64,000 bases of DNA. It comes from Candidatus Acidiferrales bacterium. GTDB taxonomy: Bacteria; Bacteroidota; Ignavibacteria; Kryptoniales; JAKASW01. Positions 1 through 7,750 of this stretch are shown piece by piece (within the stretch, counting starts at the first letter, position 1; every line of letters begins with the position of its first letter). Where the stretch lies: NCBI GenBank assembly GCA_035515795.1, contig DATJAY010000023.1, positions 1 through 64,000 of the forward strand. The letters run 5' to 3'. The position numbers and the translations under genes are program-made. The notes under the pieces are model-generated. The model made no database searches and was not told where the DNA came from. It was given only the letters and a program-made list of their open reading frames with translations.

Positions 1-51
1 AATTGCCGACATCATTACGAGACCGGCAAAGACAAAAAAGATTTTTTTCAT
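1..51 (-). CDS. Partial CDS: N-terminus of an exported protein
   Basis: Seventeen codons are visible before the window edge. The peptide begins M-K-K-I-F-F-V-F-A-G-L-V-M-M-S-A, a Lys-rich start followed by a hydrophobic run, as expected for a Sec signal peptide. A GGAG motif sits 7 bases upstream of the ATG. It lies about 20 bases after the stop of the small membrane-protein gene and in the same direction, so it probably belongs to the same transcript as the symporter. Nothing can be said of the mature protein. Confidence 0.5.
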   Translation of the reverse strand, partial: MKKIFFVFAGLVMMSAI

Positions 52-70
52 CACAAAGCTCCGTGAATTT

Positions 71-319
71 TCATTTTTGGACAGCTTCTTGTTTAGAGTT
101 ATTCTTCTTCCAGGGCCTGAACGAAATAAAATAAATCAGACCGATGATGATCAACAAAAATCCCCACCAAATTCCGAAATGGAGATTTCCGAAAACGACA
201 TTCCTCCCGAATGCCGAAAACATCGCTTCCGCAATATTCGAAAGAGTAATAATGATTCCATAAAGCAGCAATAGACTTCCTATGAAGAACCATATTGAAA
301 CGCCTTTGTTGTCTACCAT
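71..319 (-). CDS. Small two-helix inner-membrane protein
   Basis: An 82-residue protein with two hydrophobic segments (about residues 8-34 and 48-66) and a basic, polar C-terminal tail (K-K-N-N-S-K). This predicts a two-helix inner-membrane protein with both ends on the same side. The start has a good ribosome site (AAGGAG, 8 bases upstream). It begins 10 bases after the sodium:solute symporter stop and is very likely co-transcribed with it; small proteins of this kind often accompany SSS-family carriers. I do not recognise the family, and a role as an accessory subunit of the symporter is only inference from position. Confidence 0.65.
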   Translation of the reverse strand: MVDNKGVSIWFFIGSLLLLYGIIITLSNIAEAMFSAFGRNVVFGNLHFGIWWGFLLIIIGLIYFISFRPWKKNNSKQEAVQK

Positions 320-329
320 TGTCAGCTCC

Positions 330-2066
330 TTACCAGAAAATTATTTGTAGTGCGATAAATACAGCGAACACAATGCCTGCCCAGAATATTGGCCGCTTGT
401 ACAACGGGTAGTTTCCTTCGGACGGTATTTCGGTGCAGCCACGGACAAGCCCGACTAGCTCGGACTCAGGCTTTGGTTTTGAAAGCAGACTTACAACGAC
501 TGTAATAATCACGCCAATTAAGAAACACCACAAAGCACGGAACATGTTTTCCGCCATCGGCTGCGCATACGAGGATAGCGCGATGTATTTTAATGCGCTC
601 GGATCAATTTTCACCCACGCCCACATTCCGATGGAAGAACCGATCCCGGCAAACAATCCCCAGAAGCCGGCCTTCGGAGTGGCCTTTTTCCAAAGCATTC
701 CGAGAAGAACGATACCGAACGTAGGTGCGACGAAGAAGCTGAACAATGCCTGCACATAATCCATGATGCTCGCAAACTGCTGCACGAGATAAGCTGTTCC
801 AATACTTATGAAGACACCTATGATGGTACACCATCTTCCTATCTTAACGTAATACGCATCCGCTTCTTCTTTATTCGTGAAAAAAACATGCGCGGGTCTG
901 TATATATCATAGGTCCATACGGTCGCAAATGCACTGACATTTCCCGCCATGCCTGACATGAACCCGGCAATCAGGGCCGTAATTCCGAGCCCCAACAATC
1001 CGGGACCGGCGTATCTTGCGAGCATAAGCGGAAGGACTTCGTTGAAACTGTGCGCACCGGCTGTCTTCGCAGCTATATCCTCGGGCAAGAGTCCCGGCAT
1101 CACTGCGAGGCCGAGCAACCCGGGCAATATCACAATGAACGGAACCATCATCTTGAATCCGGCGCCAATGATCGGAGCCATCTTCGCCGCTCGCAAATCT
1201 TTCGCGGCCAGGACCCTCTGAACCACAAGAAAATCGGTCGTCCAGTATGCCATCGAGATGCACGCTCCCAGCCCAAACACTATGCCGACCCAGTTGATCC
1301 CCATCGGGTTGTCTTTGAAGGAACCAAGGGTACTCCAGAGATGCGTGTAGTCACCCACGGGAAAATTCTGGTGAATTTTTGCGACCATTCCGTTCCAACC
1401 ACCGGCCTCCACCAGACCCAGTATCGGTATTACGAGAGCCCCGAGCCAGATAAGCATGAACTGCAACACTTCGTTGAATATCGCCGAAAGCAAACCTCCA
1501 AGAACGACGTAGACCATGACGGTAATGGATGAAACCCAAATGCTAAAATGAATATCCCAGCCAAGCACGACTTTCATAACCAAAGCCATCGCAAACATGT
1601 TGATGCCGCTCATGAGTACTGTCATAAAACCGAAAGAAACCGCGGAAAGCATGCTTGCGCTTTCGCCGTATCTTAGTTTCAGGTATCCTGGTACAGAGTG
1701 TGTCTTGCTGATGTGATAGAAAGGCATCATGACGATTGCAAGAAAAAGCATTGCGGGAATCGCGCCGACCCAGTACCAATGCGTTGCCAGAATTCCATAT
1801 TGATAAGCCGATGCCGCCCAGCCCATTAATTCAAGCGAACCCAAATTTGCGGCAACGAATGAAAGACCGGCGATCCACATCGTCATTCTTCGGCCCGCCA
1901 TGAAAAAATCTTCACCGGTCTTCGTAAATCTCAACAGATAGTAACCTATTACTAGGACGAAAATGAAATATATTCCAATTATGAGCGAGTCAACCCAATC
2001 GAGTGAGACGATGCTTGACCCGGCCGCAAATATCCACGCGATGAACGGCACGATTTCGCTAGTCAT
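330..2066 (-). CDS. Sodium:solute symporter (SSS family, sugar/uronate type)
   Basis: A 578-residue polytopic protein with about 13-14 hydrophobic segments and typical SSS-family features: an N-terminal segment with DFFMAGRRM, the conserved AANLGSLELMGWAASAYQYG stretch near residues 72-92, and GFMSGMAGNVSAFATVWTYDIYRP near 365-390. It should carry out Na+-driven uptake across the inner membrane; the SglT-like sequence and its neighbours (uronate isomerase, KDG kinase, KDPG aldolase) suggest a uronic acid or sugar from pectin. The exact substrate cannot be read from sequence. The start is well supported (AAGGGAG upstream). A perfect palindromic operator-like site lies 170 bp upstream. Confidence 0.88.
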   Translation of the reverse strand: MTSEIVPFIAWIFAAGSSIVSLDWVDSLIIGIYFIFVLVIGYYLLRFTKTGEDFFMAGRRMTMWIAGLSFVAANLGSLELMGWAASAYQYGILATHWYWVGAIPAMLFLAIVMMPFYHISKTHSVPGYLKLRYGESASMLSAVSFGFMTVLMSGINMFAMALVMKVVLGWDIHFSIWVSSITVMVYVVLGGLLSAIFNEVLQFMLIWLGALVIPILGLVEAGGWNGMVAKIHQNFPVGDYTHLWSTLGSFKDNPMGINWVGIVFGLGACISMAYWTTDFLVVQRVLAAKDLRAAKMAPIIGAGFKMMVPFIVILPGLLGLAVMPGLLPEDIAAKTAGAHSFNEVLPLMLARYAGPGLLGLGITALIAGFMSGMAGNVSAFATVWTYDIYRPAHVFFTNKEEADAYYVKIGRWCTIIGVFISIGTAYLVQQFASIMDYVQALFSFFVAPTFGIVLLGMLWKKATPKAGFWGLFAGIGSSIGMWAWVKIDPSALKYIALSSYAQPMAENMFRALWCFLIGVIITVVVSLLSKPKPESELVGLVRGCTEIPSEGNYPLYKRPIFWAGIVFAVFIALQIIFW

Positions 2067-2387
2067 GAATCTCCCTTCTGCTTTTTGATCCTAATCGTTT
2101 GAAAAATGAATGGTTAAAAAACTCGAAGATAAACTTAAAGATATGGCGGTAAACTGCTTTATATCAATTCGTCGATAAGCGTTCTTCATTTATTCCTGAA
2201 TGACAGGTGAGTATTCTCTTGATTCCAGGTCTAGTTGTTAGCGCTAACACCGTCAAGAATCTAATCCAACTAGTTTCCAATATCAAGGAATGCGCTCATG
2301 ATCCGCAAAACCTTAAACCTGTGATTACTACCTTGCTCTGCGGACGATGAAGGCACACGATCCGTCAATCAGGAGGGAGGGTCCTGA
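2067..2387 (-). other. Intergenic region between kdgK and the symporter gene
   Basis: A 321-bp stretch without a convincing gene. It holds a stem-loop just after the kdgK stop (2368-2388) and a promoter-like element with an embedded palindrome (2228-2256) for the downstream symporter gene. The rest is AT-rich 5' leader in which I see no further structure. Confidence 0.5.
2228..2256 (-). promoter_or_regulatory. Promoter-like element with LacI-type operator upstream of the symporter gene
   Basis: On the minus strand TTGACG (2251-2256) is followed by a 17-base spacer and a weak -10, TAGACC (2228-2233). The spacer contains the perfect 14-bp palindrome TGTTAGCGCTAACA (2236-2249), with the central CG typical of LacI-family operators. 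A repressor bound there would block RNA polymerase on the symporter gene. The LacI-type regulator encoded at 4332-5381 is the obvious candidate, but that pairing is inference. Confidence 0.55.
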
Positions 2388-2388
2388 T
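2368..2388 (-). terminator. Stem-loop at the end of kdgK
   Basis: Seven-base arms (ATCAGGA/TCCTGAT) enclose a 7-base pyrimidine loop and overlap the kdgK stop codon. No U-run follows, so it may be a weak terminator or an mRNA-end stabiliser rather than a full intrinsic terminator. Confidence 0.35.
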
Positions 2389-3422
2389 CACCTTTCAACT
2401 CTTCCTGAAGCGCTCCCGCCTGCGAGTTTTTCAACCTCATCGACCGAAACCAAATTGAAATCTCCGGGAATTGTCTGCTTCAGGCAAGAAGCAGCGACGG
2501 CAAACTCGAGCGCTTCCCTTGTGCTGCTTTTTCTGAGCAGACCGTAGATCAACCCGCTGGCAAAAGAGTCCCCGCCGCCGACTCGGTCTACTATGAAAAC
2601 ATCGTATTTCTTTGACCGACGTGGCTCCTTGCAGTCTTTGTCGTCGTGCATGATGGCGCTCCACCCGTTTTGTGAAGCCGAATAACTCTCTCGGAGTGTA
2701 ATTGCTACCGTCTTGAAATGAAATTTTTCCTTCAACTTCATCGCAAGTTCAAAGTACCCCTCTTGATCGAGCGTGCCTTCGTCAACATTTGTAATCCCTG
2801 CCTTCATGCCGAGACTCTTCTCGGCATCTTCTTCGTTTGCAATGCAGACATCGACATACTCCATGAGTGGAGTCATCACCGATTGCGCCTTCTGTGTCGT
2901 CCATAATTTCGCCCGATAATTTAAGTCCGCACTGACCATGACTCCGTTCTTCTTGGCCGCTGCGCAAGCCGTTTTCAATGTCTTCTGCGCTTTCTCTCCA
3001 AGTGCAGGAGTGATACCTGTCCAGTGAAACCACCTGGCATCTTTGAAAACTTTTTCCCAATCGAGCTCGTCTTCGGCAAGTTCGTTGACCGCAGAGTTAG
3101 CCCTATCATAGATGACCTTCGATCCTCTTTGGCTGGCACCTGTTTCCAGAAAATAAATTCCAATTCTATCGCCGCCACGTACGATGTAGTCCGTCTTCAC
3201 ACCGTACCTCCGCAGGCTGTTAACGGCAGATTGCCCGATCTCATGCTTGGGAAGTCGGGAAATGAAATAGCTGTCGAATCCGTAATTCGACAGAGCCACG
3301 GCAACGTTTGCTTCGCCGCCGCCGAAATTTATGTCGAACTGCTGCGATTGCACAAATCGTGAATAACCCGGAGTAGATAGCCGAAGCATTATTTCGCCTA
3401 TCGTAACGACTTTTTCAGACAT
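2388..3422 (-). CDS. kdgK: 2-dehydro-3-deoxygluconokinase (PfkB family)
   Basis: A 344-residue PfkB-type sugar kinase. The N-terminal ribokinase signature [17 protein letters not shown] (about 32-48) and the C-terminal anion-hole/catalytic motif [13 protein letters not shown] (279-291, catalytic Asp about 285) are intact. It phosphorylates 2-keto-3-deoxygluconate to KDPG with ATP. The next gene upstream in the transcript is KDPG aldolase, and uronate isomerase is 2 kb away, which fixes the role in the hexuronate branch rather than as a fructokinase. It has a good ribosome site (AGAAGGA) and follows eda by about 85 bp. Confidence 0.9.
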   Translation of the reverse strand: MSEKVVTIGEIMLRLSTPGYSRFVQSQQFDINFGGGEANVAVALSNYGFDSYFISRLPKHEIGQSAVNSLRRYGVKTDYIVRGGDRIGIYFLETGASQRGSKVIYDRANSAVNELAEDELDWEKVFKDARWFHWTGITPALGEKAQKTLKTACAAAKKNGVMVSADLNYRAKLWTTQKAQSVMTPLMEYVDVCIANEEDAEKSLGMKAGITNVDEGTLDQEGYFELAMKLKEKFHFKTVAITLRESYSASQNGWSAIMHDDKDCKEPRRSKKYDVFIVDRVGGGDSFASGLIYGLLRKSSTREALEFAVAASCLKQTIPGDFNLVSVDEVEKLAGGSASGRVER

Positions 3423-3507
3423 GACAATCCTTCTTAGGTAAGAATTTTAAATCGCGAATGTCAATTCGAGCCGGAGCTTTGGAAAATCCTTTCTTAAAAT
3501 TCGACAT

Positions 3508-4164
3508 TTACGATCTCCTTTCTCCTCTCGCGTTCGAGATGCTTTCCATCAAAACTTTTGCGTTGTCGGTGAGAACTTGATAATTCTCGGATGCAATTGC
3601 GTTCTTATCTAGAAGAGCCGTTCCGACGCCGACCGCGCATGCGCCGGCCTTGAGCCAGTCGCCCGCGTTGGTCAGAGTTACCCCTCCTGTCGGCATAAGC
3701 CTGAGATGCGGCATCGGCGCTAGTATTCCTTTGAAGAACGGCATTCCTACAACATCCGCAGGAAAGACCTTCACAATGTCTGCTCCGCATTCATATGCCG
3801 TCTGGATTTCAGTCGGAGTGAAAGCACCCGGCATCGCGGGAACACCGTTCCTGTGTGCCACGTCGATTATTTCCTTCTTGAATATCGGGCTGACGACATA
3901 CGTTGCTCCAGCATCTATCGCTCTCTTCGCGGTCTCCGGATCCAGTACGGTTCCAACTCCGAGGATCATATAACTTCCTATTTCCCTGCTCGCATTTTCG
4001 ATCACCTGGATCGCGTTGGGGACCGTCATGGTAATTTCAATCCCAGAGACTCCTCCTCTGTAAATCGCCTCAGCTACTCTGAGGAGTTTCTTAGAGTCAG
4101 ATAATCTTATGACCGCAACTGCTCCCGCATCTATTATGGACTTTACTATTTGGTCTTTATTCAT
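3508..4164 (-). CDS. eda: KDPG/KHG aldolase
   Basis: About 218 residues, the usual length for this class I aldolase. It shows GVSGIEITMTVPNA with the catalytic Glu (about 43) and GADIVKVFPADVVG with the Schiff-base Lys (about 132), plus the phosphate-binding LMPTGGV. It splits KDPG into pyruvate and glyceraldehyde-3-phosphate, the last step of the uronate route beside kdgK. I use the ATG at 4164; an in-frame TTG at 4176 is possible, and neither has well-spaced Shine-Dalgarno pairing. A promoter (TTGACA-N17-TGTAAT) lies about 70-95 bp upstream. Confidence 0.92.
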   Translation of the reverse strand: MNKDQIVKSIIDAGAVAVIRLSDSKKLLRVAEAIYRGGVSGIEITMTVPNAIQVIENASREIGSYMILGVGTVLDPETAKRAIDAGATYVVSPIFKKEIIDVAHRNGVPAMPGAFTPTEIQTAYECGADIVKVFPADVVGMPFFKGILAPMPHLRLMPTGGVTLTNAGDWLKAGACAVGVGTALLDKNAIASENYQVLTDNAKVLMESISNARGERRS

Positions 4165-4231
4165 GCCTTCCCACAAATTGCATATTTAGAGAATTTTCTC
4201 ATGATTATGAAATTATAAATTAAGGAAAGAT

Positions 4232-4260
4232 ATTACAACGAATATAATCTCGATTGTCAA
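4232..4260 (-). promoter_or_regulatory. Promoter of eda-kdgK
   Basis: TTGACA (4255-4260), a 17-base spacer and TGTAAT (4232-4237), read on the minus strand; the -35 is perfect and the -10 has one mismatch. It lies between lacI and eda, so eda-kdgK can be expressed separately from the upstream genes. Confidence 0.6.
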
Positions 4261-4331
4261 TCACTTGCATCGGTAAACAAACGAAATCCCCGCGACATCG
4301 AAAAATATTTCCGCAAGCTTCAATTTTTTAG

Positions 4332-5381
4332 CTAAGAGATAACGGCCAAGCCAACACCCTTTTTCTTCACGCATGTCTCCCGTAAAACCAGATTGGTTGG
4401 GATTTGAATGCGCTTTGGCCTGTAGTTTTCATAGTCACGAATGTGCTCTAACACGAGATCGACAGCCGTTTTGCCAAGTACATCGGTCGGTTGATTTACA
4501 TAAGAAATCTCCGGTTTGATGAACCGGCTCACGCTGCTGTTGCCAAAACAGATTAGATCTATGTCATCGGGAATTTTCATTCCTACTTCAGCAGCGGCAG
4601 TGTACACGCCGAGCGCGACGGGATAAGTAACGGCGAAAATAAACTCAGGCATGTTCCCGGTCCGGTAGAATTCCATAAAGCCGTTGTAGCCGTTGTCTTC
4701 TCCAAAACCGCCGAAGACAACCCAGCCCGGATTGACCGGCAAGTCGTATTGCTTCATCGCATCGACAAAACCAGCATACCTGTCTTTACCAATGTTTATT
4801 TCTCTGTAGCCGCCAAGATGTGCGATCTTTTTGTAGCCTTTTCTTATCGCCTGCTCCACCGCATTAAACGCCCCCCCCCGATCATCCACCGTAACCTGGC
4901 TCGTACCTTTCATCTCAACAACTCTATCCATAAAGACTAACGGAACATTCCGACTCAGGACTTTTTCAAATATAGCCTTGTCTTTAGTTTGTTGGGTTAT
5001 GGAAACTATGATCCCATCGACTCTCATAGCCAGCAGAGTGTCGATATGCTTCTTTTCTCTTGAAGAGTCTTCTTGAGAGACCATCAATGCAATATCGTAA
5101 TTATTATTAAAGGCCGCATCATAAATTGCCTCGATTACGGAGCTGAAAAAAAAGTGCGCGATTTTGGGCACCACGACACCTATCGTATTTGATTTCTGGG
5201 AAGAGAGATTCCTCGCAGCAAAATTCGGAGTGTATCCCAGCTCCTCCGCGATTTTCTTCACCTCTTTTGTCGTCTCTCTCGAAATATCCGGATGTCCTCT
5301 AAGCGCTTTTGAGACGGTGACCTTTGAAACGTTCAGCCTTTTGGCTATGTCGTAGAGCGTGATGTGTGTTTTCTTTTTCAA
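4332..5381 (-). CDS. LacI/GalR-family transcriptional regulator
   Basis: A 349-residue regulator with an N-terminal helix-turn-helix (about residues 8-27, ITLYDIAKRLNVSKVTVSKAL) and hinge region, then a periplasmic-binding-protein-like effector domain starting near NTIGVVVPKI. Translation appears to start at TTG with GGAAGAAG just upstream. Its position between uxaC and eda makes it the likely local repressor responding to a uronate or KDG intermediate. The coding strand carries a run of nine G (4871-4879) in the effector domain, a potential slippage site. A motif upstream (5420-5432) resembles half-sites in front of the TonB gene at 15.9 kb. Confidence 0.88.
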   Translation of the reverse strand: MKKKTHITLYDIAKRLNVSKVTVSKALRGHPDISRETTKEVKKIAEELGYTPNFAARNLSSQKSNTIGVVVPKIAHFFFSSVIEAIYDAAFNNNYDIALMVSQEDSSREKKHIDTLLAMRVDGIIVSITQQTKDKAIFEKVLSRNVPLVFMDRVVEMKGTSQVTVDDRGGAFNAVEQAIRKGYKKIAHLGGYREINIGKDRYAGFVDAMKQYDLPVNPGWVVFGGFGEDNGYNGFMEFYRTGNMPEFIFAVTYPVALGVYTAAAEVGMKIPDDIDLICFGNSSVSRFIKPEISYVNQPTDVLGKTAVDLVLEHIRDYENYRPKRIQIPTNLVLRETCVKKKGVGLAVIS

Positions 5382-5419
5382 CTTCTTCCGTGATCCTTGT
5401 AGTTAACCAATAACTTTCC

Positions 5420-5432
5420 CGTTTACTTTAAA
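5420..5432 (-). promoter_or_regulatory. Putative operator half-site upstream of lacI
   Basis: CGTTTACTTTAAA (plus-strand reading) 39-51 bases upstream of the lacI start. It is close to both arms of the inverted repeat at 16100-16145 (one arm reads CGGTTACTTTAACCGG). This suggests autoregulation and control of the TonB/T9SS triad by one factor. The match was found by eye and the site is a hypothesis. Confidence 0.3.
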
Positions 5433-5482
5433 TTAGCTGTTTCAAGCAAATAAAACCATATTTCAATGAAAATCAGGCATCT

Positions 5483-6913
5483 CTAAAGCTTATAAGCTTT
5501 CTTTGCAAGTTCATATGCCATGGCCCTCGCCATCACCTTCGCGTCTTCCTTCGTCACAATATGGCGTGCCACCATACCGGCAAGGAAATTTGCATCCATC
5601 CTGCGGGCTAAGTCGTGTCTTGCAGGGATAGACATAAACGCGCGTGTGTCGTCGGTAAAACCAACAGTGTTATAAATTCCGGCGGTCTCTGTTACACTCT
5701 CGCGGTATCTTATCATTCCTTGAAGGCTGTCATGGAACCACCATGGTGCACCCAGCTTAACTGCAGGGTAGACTCCTGCCAGCGGTGCAAGCTCCCTCGA
5801 ATAAGTGGTCTCATCAAGAGTAAAAAGGACGACCGTAAGCTTCGGATTGTCACCGAATTCGTTCAGAAATTCGTGCATGCTGCGTACATACTCTGTCCGA
5901 ACCGGGATGTCTCCTCCCTTGTCAGCTCCGAATCTGCTGAAAATTCTCTTGTCGTGATTCCGCATCGCGCCGGCATGGATCTGCATGACAAGCCCGTCAT
6001 CGGCGCTCATCCGGGCCATCTCCATCAACATATGCGCGGTAAATGCGGAGGAATCTTTCTCACTCGCGGTTCCTTTAAGGGCACGATTAAAGATTGCTTC
6101 AGCTTCGCTTTCCGACAGTCTATGAGCATGCGGGCTTTCAATGCCCTGGTCTGTCGACACGCATCCCGTCGACTTAAAGAATTCGCGGCGATTTTCCAGA
6201 ACTTTGATAAAGGTTTTGTAATCGAAAATTTGTGTGGCGGAAATCTCACCAAGTGAGTCGATCTCTTTTTTCCAGCCCGGCGAGAGAATATTTACGGCCG
6301 CGTCGGGACGAAAACATGGGATAACTCTTCGATTCCATCCAGACTCTCTTAATTTCTTGTGATATTCCAGACTGCTGGATGCCGCGTCAGTCGTCGTGAG
6401 GACTTCGATATTAAATTTCTCGAACAAAGACCGAGGCAGAAAGCTCTTGGTCTGCAGTTTCTTCCGGATGGCATCGTAAAACTTCATCGCATTCTTGGAA
6501 TTCAACTTTCCTTCCATGCCGAAAACTTTTTCAAAAGTATAATCCAGCCATGCGCTACTCGGCGACGCGTCAAATAAATGATAATTGTCGGCAAAGACCT
6601 GCCAGATTTTTCTGTGATCCTTCTCCACCTCCGTACCGTCAATGGTCGGGATTCCGAGCGACTCCAGGTCAATTCCCTGCGAATAAAGCATCCGGAAAAG
6701 ATAGTGGTCGGGTATGAGTATCAATTCCGTCGGATCGGGGAAAGGCTCGTTGTCGGCCAGGAGCTTCGCATCGACATGACCGTGGGGACTGATGATGGGT
6801 AGATCCTTCACGCCCTTGTATAATTCGAAGGCGATCTGCCTGACTTTCGGATCGGGATCAAAAAAACGATAGCTGTTGAGCTTTGAAGTTTTCATCGGTT
6901 TAGGGTCTTTCAT
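5483..6913 (-). CDS. uxaC: Uronate isomerase
   Basis: A 476-residue amidohydrolase-superfamily isomerase at the usual UxaC length (about 470). The metal-binding ISPHGHVDAKLLADN (His about 44 and 46) is present near the N-terminus, and FTDDTRAFMSIPARHDLARR near the C-terminus is characteristic. It interconverts D-glucuronate and D-fructuronate, and D-galacturonate and D-tagaturonate, in the cytoplasm. It is followed by lacI, eda and kdgK in the same direction. Start at 6913 or at the Met seven codons in is equally possible; neither has a strong ribosome site. Confidence 0.93.
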   Translation of the reverse strand: MKDPKPMKTSKLNSYRFFDPDPKVRQIAFELYKGVKDLPIISPHGHVDAKLLADNEPFPDPTELILIPDHYLFRMLYSQGIDLESLGIPTIDGTEVEKDHRKIWQVFADNYHLFDASPSSAWLDYTFEKVFGMEGKLNSKNAMKFYDAIRKKLQTKSFLPRSLFEKFNIEVLTTTDAASSSLEYHKKLRESGWNRRVIPCFRPDAAVNILSPGWKKEIDSLGEISATQIFDYKTFIKVLENRREFFKSTGCVSTDQGIESPHAHRLSESEAEAIFNRALKGTASEKDSSAFTAHMLMEMARMSADDGLVMQIHAGAMRNHDKRIFSRFGADKGGDIPVRTEYVRSMHEFLNEFGDNPKLTVVLFTLDETTYSRELAPLAGVYPAVKLGAPWWFHDSLQGMIRYRESVTETAGIYNTVGFTDDTRAFMSIPARHDLARRMDANFLAGMVARHIVTKEDAKVMARAMAYELAKKAYKL

Positions 6914-6987
6914 AGTTAAGAACGATTCTTTGTTTGACGTACCCTTTTTGCTGTTTCACAATTAAGCCCATTCACGGAATCCGGCAA

Positions 6988-7671
6988 TCAGCGAAAAGTC
7001 GCCATTACGAAATCTACTTCAACTGAATAAGTCGTGTAATCTTTGTCTCTCGAGACGGCCGGTTCGATCACAAACATTCTCCTGGATGACGCATTGAAAA
7101 CAAGAGCGGCACTCACGGTGGCCACGCCTGTGCTATAGTCACTGCTTTGGATATACATTTGATACTTATCTCTCAGGTCACCGGTCCCTATTACATAATC
7201 GATCTCAGCCGATGGTTGTATATATATTCTTCGCGAAACATAGATGTTGCCATACAGGAGAAAGCCTGCGGAGAAAAAATCACCGTTCATCGACTCATTC
7301 AAGCGATTTAAGGGCGATGACCTATACATATCTTTCTCATATCCGAAGATCAGAGAGGCGAAGATCGGAATGGTAGCGGAGTCTCGCTTGAAATTCACCT
7401 CAAGACTCGGTGAAATCGCGTATTCAAGGACTTTGTTGCCGTTCATCTTTTGAGCCAGAGCCGCTCGAGAGACAGATACGCTGAAATCAGCTAAGCTTTC
7501 AATCGAATACCCTATCCCGCCCCCGATGGCCGTGCCAACTTTACTTGACGCGTAGGCGGCGCCAACTTCAAAACCGCTTTCTCCGTTCTTGAGGAACGTA
7601 CCTTGCGAGAACCCTATGCTCACACTCAAGAAAGAAAAAAAGATAGTCAAGAGAATATGTCTCATAAACAT
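6988..7671 (-). CDS. Secreted/outer-membrane beta-barrel-like protein
   Basis: A 227-residue protein with a signal peptide (hydrophobic run to about 22, ending GFSQG) and then alternating hydrophobic/polar strands with Gly and aromatic residues, ending in F-R (YSVEVDFVMATFR). This is the pattern of a small eight-strand-type outer-membrane barrel. The ribosome site AAGGAG is well placed before the ATG at 7671. It lies between the SGNH esterase and uxaC in the same direction. No family name is recognised; a role in pectin-oligomer handling is inferred only from position. Confidence 0.6.
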   Translation of the reverse strand: MFMRHILLTIFFSFLSVSIGFSQGTFLKNGESGFEVGAAYASSKVGTAIGGGIGYSIESLADFSVSVSRAALAQKMNGNKVLEYAISPSLEVNFKRDSATIPIFASLIFGYEKDMYRSSPLNRLNESMNGDFFSAGFLLYGNIYVSRRIYIQPSAEIDYVIGTGDLRDKYQMYIQSSDYSTGVATVSAALVFNASSRRMFVIEPAVSRDKDYTTYSVEVDFVMATFR

Positions 7672-7750
7672 TGTAACTCCTTTTCGTAAAAATTGGCAAG
7701 TAATTCCTTACAGTTAGCCCGGATGGCATCTTCCAATTCTTCATGCAGGG

